In this document: piece by piece, positions 21,546-32,510 of the stretch
How positions within the stretch are numbered: position 1 is the stretch's first letter
Layout of the letters: every line of letters starts with the position of its first letter
DNA from: Nilaparvata lugens
Lineage: Eukaryota > Arthropoda > Insecta > Hemiptera > Delphacidae
NCBI RefSeq assembly: GCF_014356525.2
Contig: NC_052507.1
Coordinates: forward strand, 60,612,053 to 60,676,052
Length of the DNA stretch: 64,000 nt
Reading direction: 5' to 3'
The notes under the pieces: generated by a model
The model's database searches: none
The model's input: the letters and a program-made list of their open reading frames with translations, nothing else
Told to the model about the DNA's origin: nothing
Position numbers and translations under genes: made by a program

Positions 21546-22384
21546 GGTATTACATCCTTGTATCATACTCCTTTATTTTTCTCCTTCTTATATCATTCTC
21601 CTTCTTATTCTACATTTATATCTATGGTACTCGCTCACACCTTGTTTGAAATATTTTGTATTTATTCAACGGTATTTCAACCCTATTCATATCAACAATT
21701 TTCTGCTTTCCACCTGTAAATTCCTCATACGTCTATATGACTTCTGCATAGGTTAAAGAGTAGGGGATGGAACGAATAAATACAAGATTTACTTGATGTA
21801 CAGGATGTGAAATACATCGAGTTAAGAATTACTGGAGTCATTGTTACAAAACAGTAACCTATTTAGTAGTATAGAAGAAAGATAGAGGTATCTTTCATGA
21901 TTGGTCTATGCAGGGTCTGGGTTTACACTTTCATTATTTGTCTATGGTGTGGATAGCAGACTGGAGTTATTAAGCTTTAGACCACTACTCTCTTTAATAA
22001 GGTAAGCATTCCTTACAGATAACTACAATACTAAACTTATTCAAACAATTTGGAATTGATTTCACTATAGGCTACACAAATCCCCATATTGATCCCCAGA
22101 ACACCAGATGTTTGGACGTAGAAACGAATTACTATCAAAACAATTGAATTTGATCGTTAAGAAAATACAGAACATAAACTGTGGTAGTTCTGGAAGTGAT
22201 TCAAAATAATTATAGTAGGCTAATACTTTCAATATTTGAAAAGTACGCATCGTAAGTAAGTATCAAAAAGAATAGAAAGAATGAGTGCTGAAAATATAAC
22301 TATATCAATAACAATAAATAGAATATATAGTGTGCTTAAGAAATATAAGCATATAAATAAAAATAGGAAGGATATAGGAATAGT

Positions 22385-22760
22385 GTGAATCGAGCTACTC
22401 GAGTCTTAGTTCCAGCTACACACAGAAATACAGTATATAGGCGTATTCCAGGGCTTGTTGTATATAGATATATGTATGAGATTGTAGTATGGTGTCCAGA
22501 AACTGAGAACAGCAGCAAGCTCCAGTCATCCAGTCCTGTCTGCTGGTTCAAGCGCCGACCGCCGACCAGACGTCTTCAAGTTCACTCTGAAAAAGGAAGG
22601 TCGGCCAACTCCCCCCTCACTCAATCAATTTCTCTCTCTTACTCTAGCATTTCCTCTTACTCTATCTCTCATTTTCTCTCTCTCGCTCTGCTCGCAGACT
22701 CTCTCCAAGGAGCAGGTCTTGGAGAGCAAATCTCGGCTCAAATCAGTCGAATCGTGCCGG
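22385..22760 (+). promoter_or_regulatory. Promoter-like region: GAGA-rich, CpG-rich, Inr match
   Basis: From about 22540 the sequence becomes CpG-rich (GCGCCGACCGCCGACC, GTGCCGGCGGAG). A CT-rich run with many CTCTCTC motifs (22625-22690, GAGA-factor type sites) precedes it. TCAGTC at 22743-22748 fits the insect initiator TCAGTY. No TATA box sits at the expected distance. Everything downstream to 23672 lacks a dominant frame, as expected of a 5' leader. Confidence 0.5.
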
Positions 22761-23672
22761 CGGAGTGGCCAGTAACGCAGCAACCGCTCCAGTTTCACAG
22801 CCGAGTCCGAATAACAGTCTGCCGGTGCTTTTTGCCTTTCCTGTCAGCCTTTTTCGACACAAAAACCGCGGTCTCTAGCGGAATGCGAAGGTTAAGAGCG
22901 CCGTTCTTTGTTTTACAGTCGTCGTGTTGCTGCTGCTTCTGAAGCCTGCAAACAAACGTGCGGACAGAAGTTGTTGTGTTTCGTCGATTTTTCAAAGTCG
23001 TTACGGTTTGCTTGCTAGAGCTCGATACAGCTTTTAGTTTATTTTACTGTGGAATTGCGGTCCAGTGTTGAAAACTCGTCTAGTTTCAGTTATTTTTTTG
23101 AAGGATCGTTTGTTACAGTAATTCAAACTTGGTGAAATATATTTTAAAACCTTAGCATTCGAAAACTTTGGGTCAAGCATCTGGCCAACCGTTTCAAAGT
23201 TCGTTCAGTACACAGACCCCTGTTTTCAGCTTCGAGTTCGTTTCTCTTATTAAAAAAAAAAATCCCCTAAATTCTGTCACTGTTTTGAAAATGTTACTTT
23301 GACAAAAACTGGTCAACTTCTAAATTATCGGGTCAACACGTTTAATGGATGCTTGCGTTGATTAAAAATTCACTTGTGAATAAAAAGTTTCTGTTCTATC
23401 AAGTTCACAGATTATTAGTTGTATACATTGAATACACGAATTTTGATAGTGTGGAATATTCTACTGGTAACTGGAAGAAGTTGGATTCAATTCGTTTGAT
23501 CATCTGACGAGTGGATATTTAACGAGTATCGAACATTTTTTCGAACTGTCTCATACATGAAGATAGTGGCAGATTTGAAATAAGCATAAATATTATTCAT
23601 CATATACTTTCTACGTATACCTTTGGATTACGGTGTTTCATAAGAGGAGCACCTGTATGTTTTTATTGAAAG
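22698..23672 (+). other. Probable 5' exon ending at a GTGAGT donor
   Basis: The right boundary is AAAG|GTGAGT (donor 23673-23678). The left boundary is ambiguous. Transcription may start near 22745, or an acceptor TCTCTCTCGCTCTGCTCGCAG (ends 22697) may begin an internal exon. From that acceptor one frame (first codon 22699) is open for 59 codons to TAG at 22876, including NQSNRAGGVASNAATAPVSQ. Another frame stays open to 22942. The last ATG before the donor (about 23657) would give MFLLK then the splice. I cannot say which, if any, is translated. CpG content falls after about 23000. Confidence 0.45.
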
Positions 23673-23678
23673 GTGAGT

Positions 23679-24800
23679 CCTCCTTTATATTTTTTCATTA
23701 TACTAAATTTCACATTTCCTTACTTGAGCTGTAGCACATAGTGAGATGCGCATGGTATTTCTTCAAATATTGTTCCAGCATTTCAATTTATTAATGAGAA
23801 TGGAAGCATTTTGGAACGTTATCACAATTTTTGAAACAAATAGCTCACGTTAGAATGAATTTTATATATATTATCGTGTTTAATTTGTAGGCCTACTGAA
23901 CACAGTATGCGTACTTCTAGTACCGACAATTTACACTTAGTAGTTTTATTCCGTGTTTATTTTGATGTGTAGTTTTTTTGTGCATCATATGAACAGATTT
24001 GGAACTAGAAATTGAGAAAAATTCACGAGAAAATTTCTTACCTCAAAAAAGCAAGGTTCCAAACTACAATCGGTTTCTAGGTTGCTTTCTAACCCAAATT
24101 CAATTTTAATTTCGGTCCCCAACGATCTTTAGTTCTTCTCCTTTTTCGGCAACAAGGAAAGCCCGGATTGAAAAATCAAATCAGTCCAATATAACAGCCT
24201 TCATAGCCACGAACATTAAATAGTCAAGGAGACAACTAATACATAAGCAACTATAATAGAGCAACAACTTTTCTATCGATTTATCGCTCACTTACTTTTC
24301 ACCGTTATTATTGTAAAGGTTAATTGCGATAAAACTAATTGAAACCGGTTTTGCGCCAACGTTTGACAACTTATTAGAGCATTGAGTTCTTTATAAATGG
24401 CATGGAGTCAAATGAAACTCAAATACTGTATCTTATTTCTTTCGTCGATTAGATTAAGTTATCTCATGAACTGAACCAGATAATTCATCAATATCTGTGA
24501 TATTTTGACAATTTTATAGCCCAGTGAAATATTATTGAAAATTATATCATCCAACAAACGGTATAATTTATTATCATAGAATATCCTTTAAACCTAGGCA
24601 TAACTGACTGGATCGCTTTTGGCTCCTCACATAATTATTATATAATAATGACAAAGCCTATTGTATAAAATGTTTTCTTAATGGCCAATAAAGTATTCTA
24701 TTTTAAACACGAATTTGTGCTCAATCCAGTGATTATTATTAAAAACTAAAATATTACATAAAAACTATTACTACACTGAAAACTACATTATTTGAATAAA
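23679..24800. other. Intron-like AT-rich DNA after the donor
   Basis: No frame or splice pair. GGCCAATAAAGTATTCTATTTT near 24682-24703 may be a retrotransposon 3' end. Confidence 0.4.
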
Positions 24801-24814
24801 GGAGCTTTGAATCA

Positions 24815-25045
24815 CCCACTATCTACTTAGCTACTGACATCTACCGACAAATTCAGGAAACGCCATGAGAATAGTTGTTGACCAATCAGAAAGGAGTAGG
24901 CGGAGCTTGATTGGATTTGAGTAGGAGTTATACCTACTTCACCCAGCACTTACTGCCATCTACCCGCTGCCGGCAGTCTTCAGAGACGTGTTTCGAATAA
25001 TATTGCTCTTGAATAACCAGCTAGGAGAGAGTTCGGCAGTGTGAA
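24815..25045. repeat. Second copy of the CACCCAGTAGCTACTG tandem repeat
   Basis: Two units, starting near 24815 and 24928, share GACATCTACCG, GACCAATCAGAAAGGAGTAGGCGGAGCTT and CACCCAGCACTTACTGCCATCTACC with 6483-6790. GGCGGAGCTT and GACCAATCAGAA are the best-kept words. Confidence 0.55.
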
Positions 25046-25640
25046 CATCATAATCATGTTTGGATAGTCTTCACAATCTTTATTTACTCATGAATAAAGA
25101 ATAACGAAATAGATTTGCTGTGAGTTGAGAGAAGAAAGCTAGTGTGACAATATTCATTGAAAATATATTTTCATAACAGACCGACTCCTCATGACAATTT
25201 GCATAATCTTCATCATTTATAATTGAAACAATGAATATTGTTACACTAGCATAATGCATCATAATCATGTACACATCTCTTAACGTATGTTAGCATAGGT
25301 AGTATCATATGCTACTCTATTTGTCTACGTTTCTCATCATTTCACAAATTTCACTTTTTTCGCATCTAATTCAAGTCTTTTCGTTTCGTTACCAGCAGGC
25401 GCCAGTCATCCCTTGTTTATCACACATTGTTTTTCGGTGTCTCTGCTCCGTCGTAAATTCGGGCCAAGTGAACTCAGTTCGTTACCAACAGCTTTCACTG
25501 TTTTCCCAGGATGAAAAATAGGCGTCAGACCAGACTCGTGTGAGTCATAAAGTCTCTTACATTCGAAACTTGGCTTTTCCGGTTTCCCATATACTTTCTC
25601 AGAGCATTTCCCTTTTGTCAATCCATATTCCTATCCTAGG
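25046..25640. other. Non-coding stretch, no gene seen
   Basis: A short GC-richer patch (25390-25560) has openings on both strands, but no motif or splice pair. Confidence 0.4.
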
Positions 25641-25647
25641 ATACCTT

Positions 25648-25962
25648 CCGAGTCTATTCCCCATTCTTTCTCTGTTGACTTCTGTTCTTGTTCCACCTAT
25701 CTTGGGCTCATTTTCCTCAAATTAGGAAATTTCAGTTTTCAGTATTCTTTGGAATCTACTCTCTATCCTATTCTTTCACCTATCTATGAAATCCAAGGAG
25801 TCTATTACCCTCCTTTCTTCCTTGATTTTTGTTCTTCTTATCCCCATCTTTGGTTCAATTTCATCAAATTAGGAAAAAGAATGTATTTTAGTTTTCAGTA
25901 TCCTTTGGAATCTATTCTCTATCCTCTTCTTCCTTACATCTATCACCCAGTTTCATCATAAT
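25648..25962. repeat. Two-copy direct repeat, period about 150 bp, pyrimidine-rich
   Basis: GAGTCTATTCCCCATTCTTTCTCTGTTGACTTCTGTTCTT...CAAATTAGGAAA...TTTTCAGTATTCTTTGGAATCTACTCTCTATCCT recurs from 25798 with drift (GGAATCTATTCTCTATCCT near 25905). A fainter third unit may follow to about 26050. Confidence 0.65.
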
Positions 25963-27860
25963 ACTGGATCAAATTCTATACTGCAATTGTCTAACTCAAA
26001 ACCTATTTCTTATCCATCACTTGTATCCATCTTATTTATCCTCTCATCTTCTATACATTTTTAACAAATACAAAATCAAATGCTGCTTTCCAATTCTTTC
26101 TCTGCTCTCATTTCTATCAGTATATTTTTATTTTTGTTCCATTATTCTTTATCATCTCATCCTCACGTTTTTTTACATCCCCATCGAATTAAGGAATCAA
26201 ATTGTCGTTCCTCAATCTACTCCTTTCAAGGAATAAGTGATTTGCATGCAAACACGCGAAATGTAGTCTTTCGAAGTAGAGCAAAGTCTTCAATTGTATC
26301 TTATCAAAGCTGTGTTATTGCTTTTGATAGACTTATTTTGGACTCAAAAATCGATATTGCTGTAATGAGTTTTGGAATGAAGAGATGAAGTTGTTTGTTT
26401 TCGCGACTTCTGTAATGTGTGCTCTTCAATGCTTATGTGGATTTTCTTGAAGTCTCGATCGAATTGATTTCGGATTCCGTGATATCTACATCCAAAACAG
26501 AGACAACATAATTGAAATGGGAAGGAATGACACGAATAGGCCAAGACGCAAGAGAATTGAATGTTATCACAAAAGAAATTTCAAATAGTATCGATGCAAC
26601 ATGTTGTGACCACAGATCAACAGCTTTTTATATAAGTAGGCACACATCATATTATAAGAGGGCAATTCAAAGCTTGTTCTCTACAAAGCTGACTTTCTTA
26701 TTCCCTTTTTCCCATACATGACATTTTTCATGTATCCTTCAAATTATTTCATTTTTCAAAATTTACAGTCCAAGTTATGAACCTAGACACCAGTACAGTA
26801 TATACAAGATCCAGCACGATATCAATCTGTTCTCAATCAATCAATCACTCACTTTATCAATCTGTTCTCACTTTATTAATCTGTTCTCCAAGACTCCAAG
26901 CATTTTATCCACTTCCAGCTATGTTCAATCATCATGAAATTGACAAAACTTTCAGAAACATGTATCGTATCGTACTATTCTATGATAGGTCGAAAATGAG
27001 ATGAAGTAAGTTCAATACTTCTCATGGATAGGTATTGGATGTGGATATTCAATATTACTGAGAATCATAACAGTTATTGACAGACCATTTTGAATGAACG
27101 TTACTTTTGCAAAACAAAGATTTAGATATCTGCAGAAAAATTGAATAGGTAGCATTTCCCTCTGGAATCATGACAAGTATGAGGCAATCTGGAAAACGAC
27201 AGAAATTCCAGAGCTCCACAGCAGAAAAATGGCGAAAAAGCTTTTCCAGCTCAAAGGAAAACGTTTTTCCGATATTAGACATCCCGCTGTGAAATGATTA
27301 CTTACATAATATGAAACATATTGAAGAGTCGTATTGTTTGTGAGTTATAGAAATTTACTCGTAACAAGTGGAGAGCTTACAAGCATGTTACTGAGGCTCT
27401 TACTGAGTGAGTCAGAGGGGAATATTGGTATGGATGAGAATTCATACAGCTTCAACAAGATTTAATAAATGCCAATGATAACTCCAATATTACTCACATT
27501 TCAGTCATTATAATCAAAATTTTCTTGAACATCATGCTCTTTTGTGATTCACATTGATTCTTTTATGATAGGAATTTCAAGAAAGACTCATGCTGATAAA
27601 TTCAGAAATAGTACTTCAGTTTATGATAAAACTCGTACTTCCAAAACTTATTTTTTCCGTCTTGATGGATTACAAATTGATAAAAGTATTAACAATTTGT
27701 TCAATGAATTACAAATTGGCAAAATTATAAAAAATTGATTTTGCAGATAGTTGTCAATTTTTAATTAATTCATCTACAGATTGATAAATCTGTTCATGGT
27801 TGGATAATTTATGATTCGTGGTTGAGAAGGGAGTTTGTCGCATCTGCTATATTCATCACA
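25963..27860. other. Non-coding stretch, no gene seen
   Basis: Short openings on both strands only. Around 26830-26895, CAATCTGTTCTC repeats three times at short intervals. Confidence 0.4.
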
Positions 27861-27861
27861 G

Positions 27862-28225
27862 TGTTTCAATGAGATGGCAGAACATTAAAGGCAGAATAAA
27901 CTCACAAAGGCAAATAAAGGCAGAAACAACTCAAATAAACTTGGATCACCAACTATACTACGAACTGTACAAAAATGTCTTCTAGTATGCCTACCATCAA
28001 AGAAAAAGCTATAATAATCACTCTTCTTTCACGTTCTTTGCTAATACTATGAGATGTTCCAATGAACGTTTCAGAATGTTTCAATGAGATGGCAGAACAT
28101 AGGCAGAATGAGACTAAAAATTTGGGTTACATACGTACTGTACAAAAATGTTTTCTACTATGCCTAACACCAAAGAAAAAACTACAACAATAAACTTCTT
28201 TCACGTTCTCTAATACTATGAAAAT
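27862..28225. repeat. Tandem duplication, period about 215 bp
   Basis: TGTTTCAATGAGATGGCAGAACAT...GAACTGTACAAAAATGTCTTCTAGTATGCCTA...CTTCTTTCACGTTCT...TAATACTATGA appears at 27862 and again at 28077. The second unit lacks about 50 bp of the AGGCAAATAAAGGCAG part. Confidence 0.8.
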
Positions 28226-28610
28226 GCGAATGGCTTATCATTTAAGAAGTACCATTTCAAATATAAGTATTTAAAATATAAGTTTTTCGTGAATTTAAAT
28301 GAGAAATTAACTCGAGTAGGGTAACTCATATCGTTTCTTACTGTTGTCTGTTGAATGATGACTTGGAAAATGAGATCTTCTTCGACTTAGTTTGAAATTG
28401 AAGTCTGTGTTGCTACGCTGTACAGAAAGTAAACATGGCGACCACTGAGAACTTATGATGAAGCTGCTAGGCAAGGAAGAAAGGAGAGCTGAGAAAACAA
28501 AGAGGGCTGATGCTGATGCAGTCATGACTCTTGTTTTGATAAGCGGAAAGTTTTGCGGCCTAGACACAACTGCGATGCTACTGAATTAATTTGGCAAGAC
28601 TGGTCTGCCT
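28226..28610. other. Transitional non-coding segment
   Basis: Contains AACATGGCGACC, a good-looking start context, but the frame stops after seven codons. CpG is slightly raised. No splice pair. Confidence 0.35.
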
Positions 28611-28619
28611 GCCGAGCGG

Positions 28620-29665
28620 AGCATGCTGTTTTAAAGTGAGGAGGGTGTTAGGGGTGGGTGGGATGAATTTGAGGAGGAATCTTGGAAGAGTTGGGTGAAT
28701 TTGAGGAGAAAGATCAGTGAAGGGAAAGGAAGTGGTCGAGGAAAGAGAGAGTTAGTAGATGGTTTTCTAAGGTGAAGTTGGTGAATATCGGGAGAGGTTG
28801 AGTGAGAGGTCTTTGGGGAGGATTAGGGAATGAGAAGAAAAAGGAGAAGGAGGAGGAGTGGGAGGAGGAGGAGGAGGAGAGGAGGAATAGGAGAAGGAGG
28901 AGAAGAAGAAAAATAGTGGAAAGGGGAATAAAAGAAGAAGATGAAGGGAGAAAAGAGGAAAGGATGAGGATGAAAAAGTTCTAAGAGGAAAAAGGAAAAT
29001 AGAGGAGAAAGTGGTGATTAAGATGGAAGGCGAAAGGAGGATGTGAATCAGATTCTTTTTAGATGAGAGAGTGGAACTTGATAAGTATAAGATATGTGTG
29101 AGACAGAAAGAAGAATATGTGAGGAGAAGGAGGAGGATAAAGAGAAGAAGAGGAAGAAGAGGAGTAGTGATTGTGGATAGCAATGTCATCAGAAATTATC
29201 AGATAGTTTTCTGAGGCAAGATAGGTGAGATTATAAAGTAAAAAAACGTATTTTTGAGAAATATCAGAGAAATTGAGGAAGAATTTGATAAGAAAATATA
29301 TGACAAAATGTATAGATGAGGTGTATTTGTGTAAGATGAGGCGTGGTTAAGAAGTATGAATTTGAAGACCCTTTTTTAGATAAATATGATTTTGAAAAGG
29401 AGAATCATAAATTCAATAAGAAGTTTAAGTACAAGTGAGAAATTTGGAGAAGTGGAAGGTTAAAAAGTTAGGTTATGAGAAGGAGAAACGGCAGTAGAAG
29501 GAAAAGAAGATACACAAGAAGGAAGAGGAGGAAAGGGCGACTATGGCTCGCGTGTATTTGAGGAGAGAAGAGCATAAATTTGCAGAAAATAGGATGAGGC
29601 TGAAGAGAAGTTGGAAGGTGGGGGAGGGGAGCAAGAGGAGGAGGTGAGGTCGGAGGCGAAGTTTC
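28620..29665. repeat. 1-kb polypurine-biased tract, block 1
   Basis: The + strand is dominated by GAGGAG, GAAGAA and GGAGAAAG words, with few pyrimidines, for example GGAGGAGGAGGAGGAGAGGAGG at about 28858-28881. Long minus-strand frames (such as 28767-29189, serine/leucine/proline-rich) are by-products of this composition. Confidence 0.85.
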
Positions 29666-29790
29666 GTGGAGGTCCAGGGTGCGTTCAACGATCACGAACA
29701 CTTTAAGGCGTCCCGGAAGAAAGTTTCAACACAGCGTGCTACCAGCGATAGTCGGCGACTTAAAAAGTTGCAGCTGAAACGTCAGCTATT

Positions 29791-30025
29791 GTGAGATCCA
29801 CTTCAAACTGGCAGCATTCCTTATAAATAACAGTGATGCTACCCATTCAATCAATGCTGTCTCCTGGCCATGTTAGCTAGGTAAGCTGGAGGTAGATTCA
29901 CTTTAAATTGTCAGCATTCCTCATGAATAACATCAATGCGACCCATCCAACCAATGCTGTCACCTGACCCTGCTAGCTAGGTAGGCTAGAGGTAGATTCA
30001 CTTCATACGGTCAGCATTTCTTATT
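29791..30025. mobile_element. Tandem array of TGTCAGCATT-family MITEs, period exactly 100 bp (copies 6-8)
   Basis: AGATYCACTT starts at 29794, 29894 and 29994. Each full unit has CAGCATTCCTyATrAATAACA and CCAATGCTGTC, then CTAGCTAGGTARGCTrGAGG linking to the next. The third unit is cut after CGGTCAGCATTTCTTATTGC. Homogeneous spacing implies unit amplification rather than separate insertions. Confidence 0.8.
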
Positions 30026-30071
30026 GCATCATCATACTATAATAATTATAGATAATTATTACGATATTTAT

Positions 30072-30245
30072 CTCGGGCCACTCCCGTGTTTCGGATGGAC
30101 ACGTTAAGCCGTCGGTCCCGGCTGCCTAAAAAGCAGTTGTTAGGTCATGTCAGAGGCCCTGAAATTGATCAGTTGCGACCTGAAAACTCTGACACCAGAC
30201 CTGAGCCAGCCAGGTCACTCGATATTATTATTTTTTTTTTTACTA
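30072..30245 (+). mobile_element. RTE-like non-LTR 3' end, variant 2
   Basis: CACTCCCGTGTTTCGGATGGACACGTTAAGCCGTCGGTCCCGGCTGCC shares the head with 15537. It continues GTTAGGTCATGTCAGAGGCCCTGAAATTGATCAG and ends GTCACTCGATATTATTATTTT, an (ATT)n-type tail with a poly(T) run. A + frame crosses it by chance. Confidence 0.65.
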
Positions 30246-30271
30246 TAAGTAAGTACTATAATAATTTTTAG

Positions 30272-30366
30272 GATGAGATGTACTCTAAACTGTCAGCAAT
30301 AGTCGAATGGGAAGCTTTGGAGTTATTTAGTAAGGATGATGACAGTTTTATGTGAAACTTACTATA
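30272..30366. mobile_element. Foldback MITE, TGTCAGCATT family, copy 9
   Basis: GATGAGATGTACTCTAAACTGTCAGCAAT is mirrored, diverged, by GGATGATGACAGTTTTATGTGAAACTTACTATA. Confidence 0.6.
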
Positions 30367-30439
30367 TTTAGGCAAGACACCCGTTAAGATAGTCAAGATT
30401 CAAACAATTGAAAGGCAACTGATATCAAATCATAGCTGA

Positions 30440-31410
30440 GTCATTGAAGTGGAAGGACAAACGGTTGCTGAATTGTGGTCGTAAAAGAGGAGGACATTTG
30501 AAAGGAAATTTAGAATCGGAAAGAGAAGGTTCCTGGAGGAGTTGGAGGAGAAAGAGAGGGAGATTAAATCAAGGGAGTAGGAGACGAAATAAGTAAATGA
30601 GAAAAAAGAAAAAAATGAGAAAGGAGGGGGGAGGAGGAGAGTGATGGTAGACAAGTAGGAGAGGGGAGGAGTCAAATAATTAAGGATTATAGATAAAAGG
30701 ACAAAGGACTAAGGATAAAGGACTAATTTATAAGATAAATAAGTAATAATTATGAACAAAAATTGGGAAGAAGAAAACTGAGTGATTAAGTAAACAAAGT
30801 AACAGCTAAGATAGAAATACACAGACAGAGTGAAGGAATAACTGATGGAATCCAAAGATGAGAAGAGGATGAAGGTGAAAGGAAACAGAAAGAGAAAGGT
30901 AAAGAAGAGGATGAAAAAGTAGGAGCAGAAGGAGAACAAGGAGAGTAAAAGATCAAAGAACGTACAATGGAGTAGAAACAAGAAAATAATAATTATGATT
31001 CGGGAGAGCATGAAGACGAGAGGATGAAGAAGAGTAATAGAAGGAGAAAAACAAGAATGAGCAAGATATGGTAGAGGATGAAGAAGAGTAATAGAAGGAG
31101 AAAAAGAAGAATGAGCAGAATATGATAGAATTAGAATAAAAAGTGTAGGAACACAGGGCAAATGAGGAAACACAAGAGAAAAACATGGATCATAAGTGGA
31201 AGAAAAAGTGAAGATTACAAAATAAGCAGAATAAGATTAAGAAGAAAGGATCAAACAAAAGTGGTAAGTGGAGATTGATAAAGTCAGATGCTCAGAAAGC
31301 GAATAAGAATGAGGAGAAAACAATGGAATAAGGAGATTGAAAGTGGAAGGAGAAGGAAAACAGAATAAGGCACGCAGCAGAGATAAAGAACAAGTACAAT
31401 ACAAGGCAGC
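30440..31410. repeat. 1-kb polypurine-biased tract, block 2
   Basis: AGGAG/AAGAA-rich + strand. A 54-bp tandem duplication lies at 31021-31130: AGGATGAAGAAGAGTAATAGAAGGAGAAAAA twice. Long - frames (30709-31173) are compositional. Confidence 0.8.
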
Positions 31411-31778
31411 AAGATAACATTGAAAGAGCAAGCGCACCATTCATTTACTGTATTTCAAAAGAGATTAAAACTTGGGACGCTTCTTCTCTCCTCCTCACAG
31501 TTTACAACTTTGACAGTCTAAAAAGATAAGTTGTGCTCTGAGAAGCACAGAAGCAGCATGACAAGCCGGGTTGCTGGGCTCAAATAATGCCTTCTCGACT
31601 TAGAATGGATTATTTCACTCTACAGGTTGTATGGAAACAATACAAACTGAAATTCTCTGAAAGTCATCCACGAAAACTGTCAGGCTGGGTTAGAATTTGG
31701 GTGATCCAAATCTAACGAAGGAGGGATGATTTTCGAGATGTTGTACTACTTGAAGCTTTTCCAATAACAACTTCTACT

Positions 31779-32100
31779 ATAGTGAGGTCTACGTTATAAA
31801 GACAGTGGAGAAAGATAGGAGAACAGCGTTACCAATAAATTCTCTGCATTGCCACTGCCTTCTATGGAGGATATCTGATATACCGGTATATCTGATGTGA
31901 TATTAACTGTTAATTTCTGATAAAAATGATCAAGTAGGCCCTGTATTTTATTCGTCAAGAAACTATATTCTTCAATAATGTAGCGCAATCTACTTTTTCG
32001 GATCATAGCGGATATAATTAGAATGTTTATAAATAAATAAATAATGATAGCAACACCATTTATAATCAAATACTGCCATTATAAAGTGGACCTCACTATA
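31779..32100. mobile_element. TATAGTGAGG MITE, copy 1 (~320 bp)
   Basis: Ends ATAGTGAGGTCTACGTTATAAAGACAGT and ACTGCCATTATAAAGTGGACCTCACTAT are inverted repeats of about 28 bp, bounded by TA. No coding sequence. Relative at 58672-58890. TA ends fit a Tc1/mariner-type non-autonomous element. Confidence 0.8.
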
Positions 32101-32510
32101 TCAATAACACCAGATTCAGTTGGAAAGTTAGAGGAATATTAAATTCCAACTTTTCTTATTGTTACTTGAGGTAATATCAAGTTTATAAACTGTTAATATT
32201 CCATAGAGGAATTGATTTCTTTGTGATAATGAAAGTATAAATAATAGGGTCCCTCACACTAGCATTAGAAAGTACGGTGAGTGACAAGTGGAACTAGTCT
32301 ACTAAAGTGTGAATACTCCCATAAGTAACAATGTGCTCCTATTTCTGCCTAGCAAATGACAGAAAATCATTGGAAAGTATGGCTTAATATAATGAATTTT
32401 TATCTGAGTCTGAGTGGTTTCCTCCACTGCAAACCACCTGTTGAACATTGATTTTTCTGATTTAACACTGAATTTAAAGCTCTGAAGATTTTACAGAGCT
32501 TTAAGGCTGT
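32101..32510. other. Non-coding stretch, no gene seen
   Basis: No frame, splice pair or repeat stands out. Confidence 0.4.

Larger units (their letters stand above)
20259..22248. repeat. 2-kb imperfect inverted repeat (long hairpin locus)
   Basis: The left arm, about 20259-21022, matches the reverse complement of the right arm, about 21411-22248, through nearly its whole length. Examples are GAATCACTTCCAGAACTACCACAGTTTATGTTCTGTATTTTCTTAA, AACTCCAGTCTRCTATCCAYACCATAGAC, and CCTATGCAGAAGTCATATAGACGTATG. Small indels are scattered, and identity looks to be around 80-90% by eye. The loop (about 390 bp) holds a transposase relic and a minisatellite. A transcript crossing it would form a long double-stranded stem. 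Confidence 0.85.

Noticed and set aside
22385..22942. 186-codon + frame across the promoter-like region
   Set aside because: It begins upstream of the likely transcription start and passes through CT-rich simple sequence. A second frame in the same place looks equally protein-like, so it is not called as a gene.
28435..28462. ATG in a good context (AACATGGCGACC)
   Set aside because: The frame ends after seven codons with no donor in between.
28767..29189. 140-codon minus frame resembling a membrane protein (Leu/Ser/Phe/Pro-rich)
   Set aside because: It is the complement of a GA-rich tract; apparent hydrophobic segments come from CTC/TTC codons.
30709..31173. 154-codon minus frame with many Phe/Leu/Ser
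   Set aside because: Same cause: polypurine tract complement, with an internal 54-bp tandem duplication.
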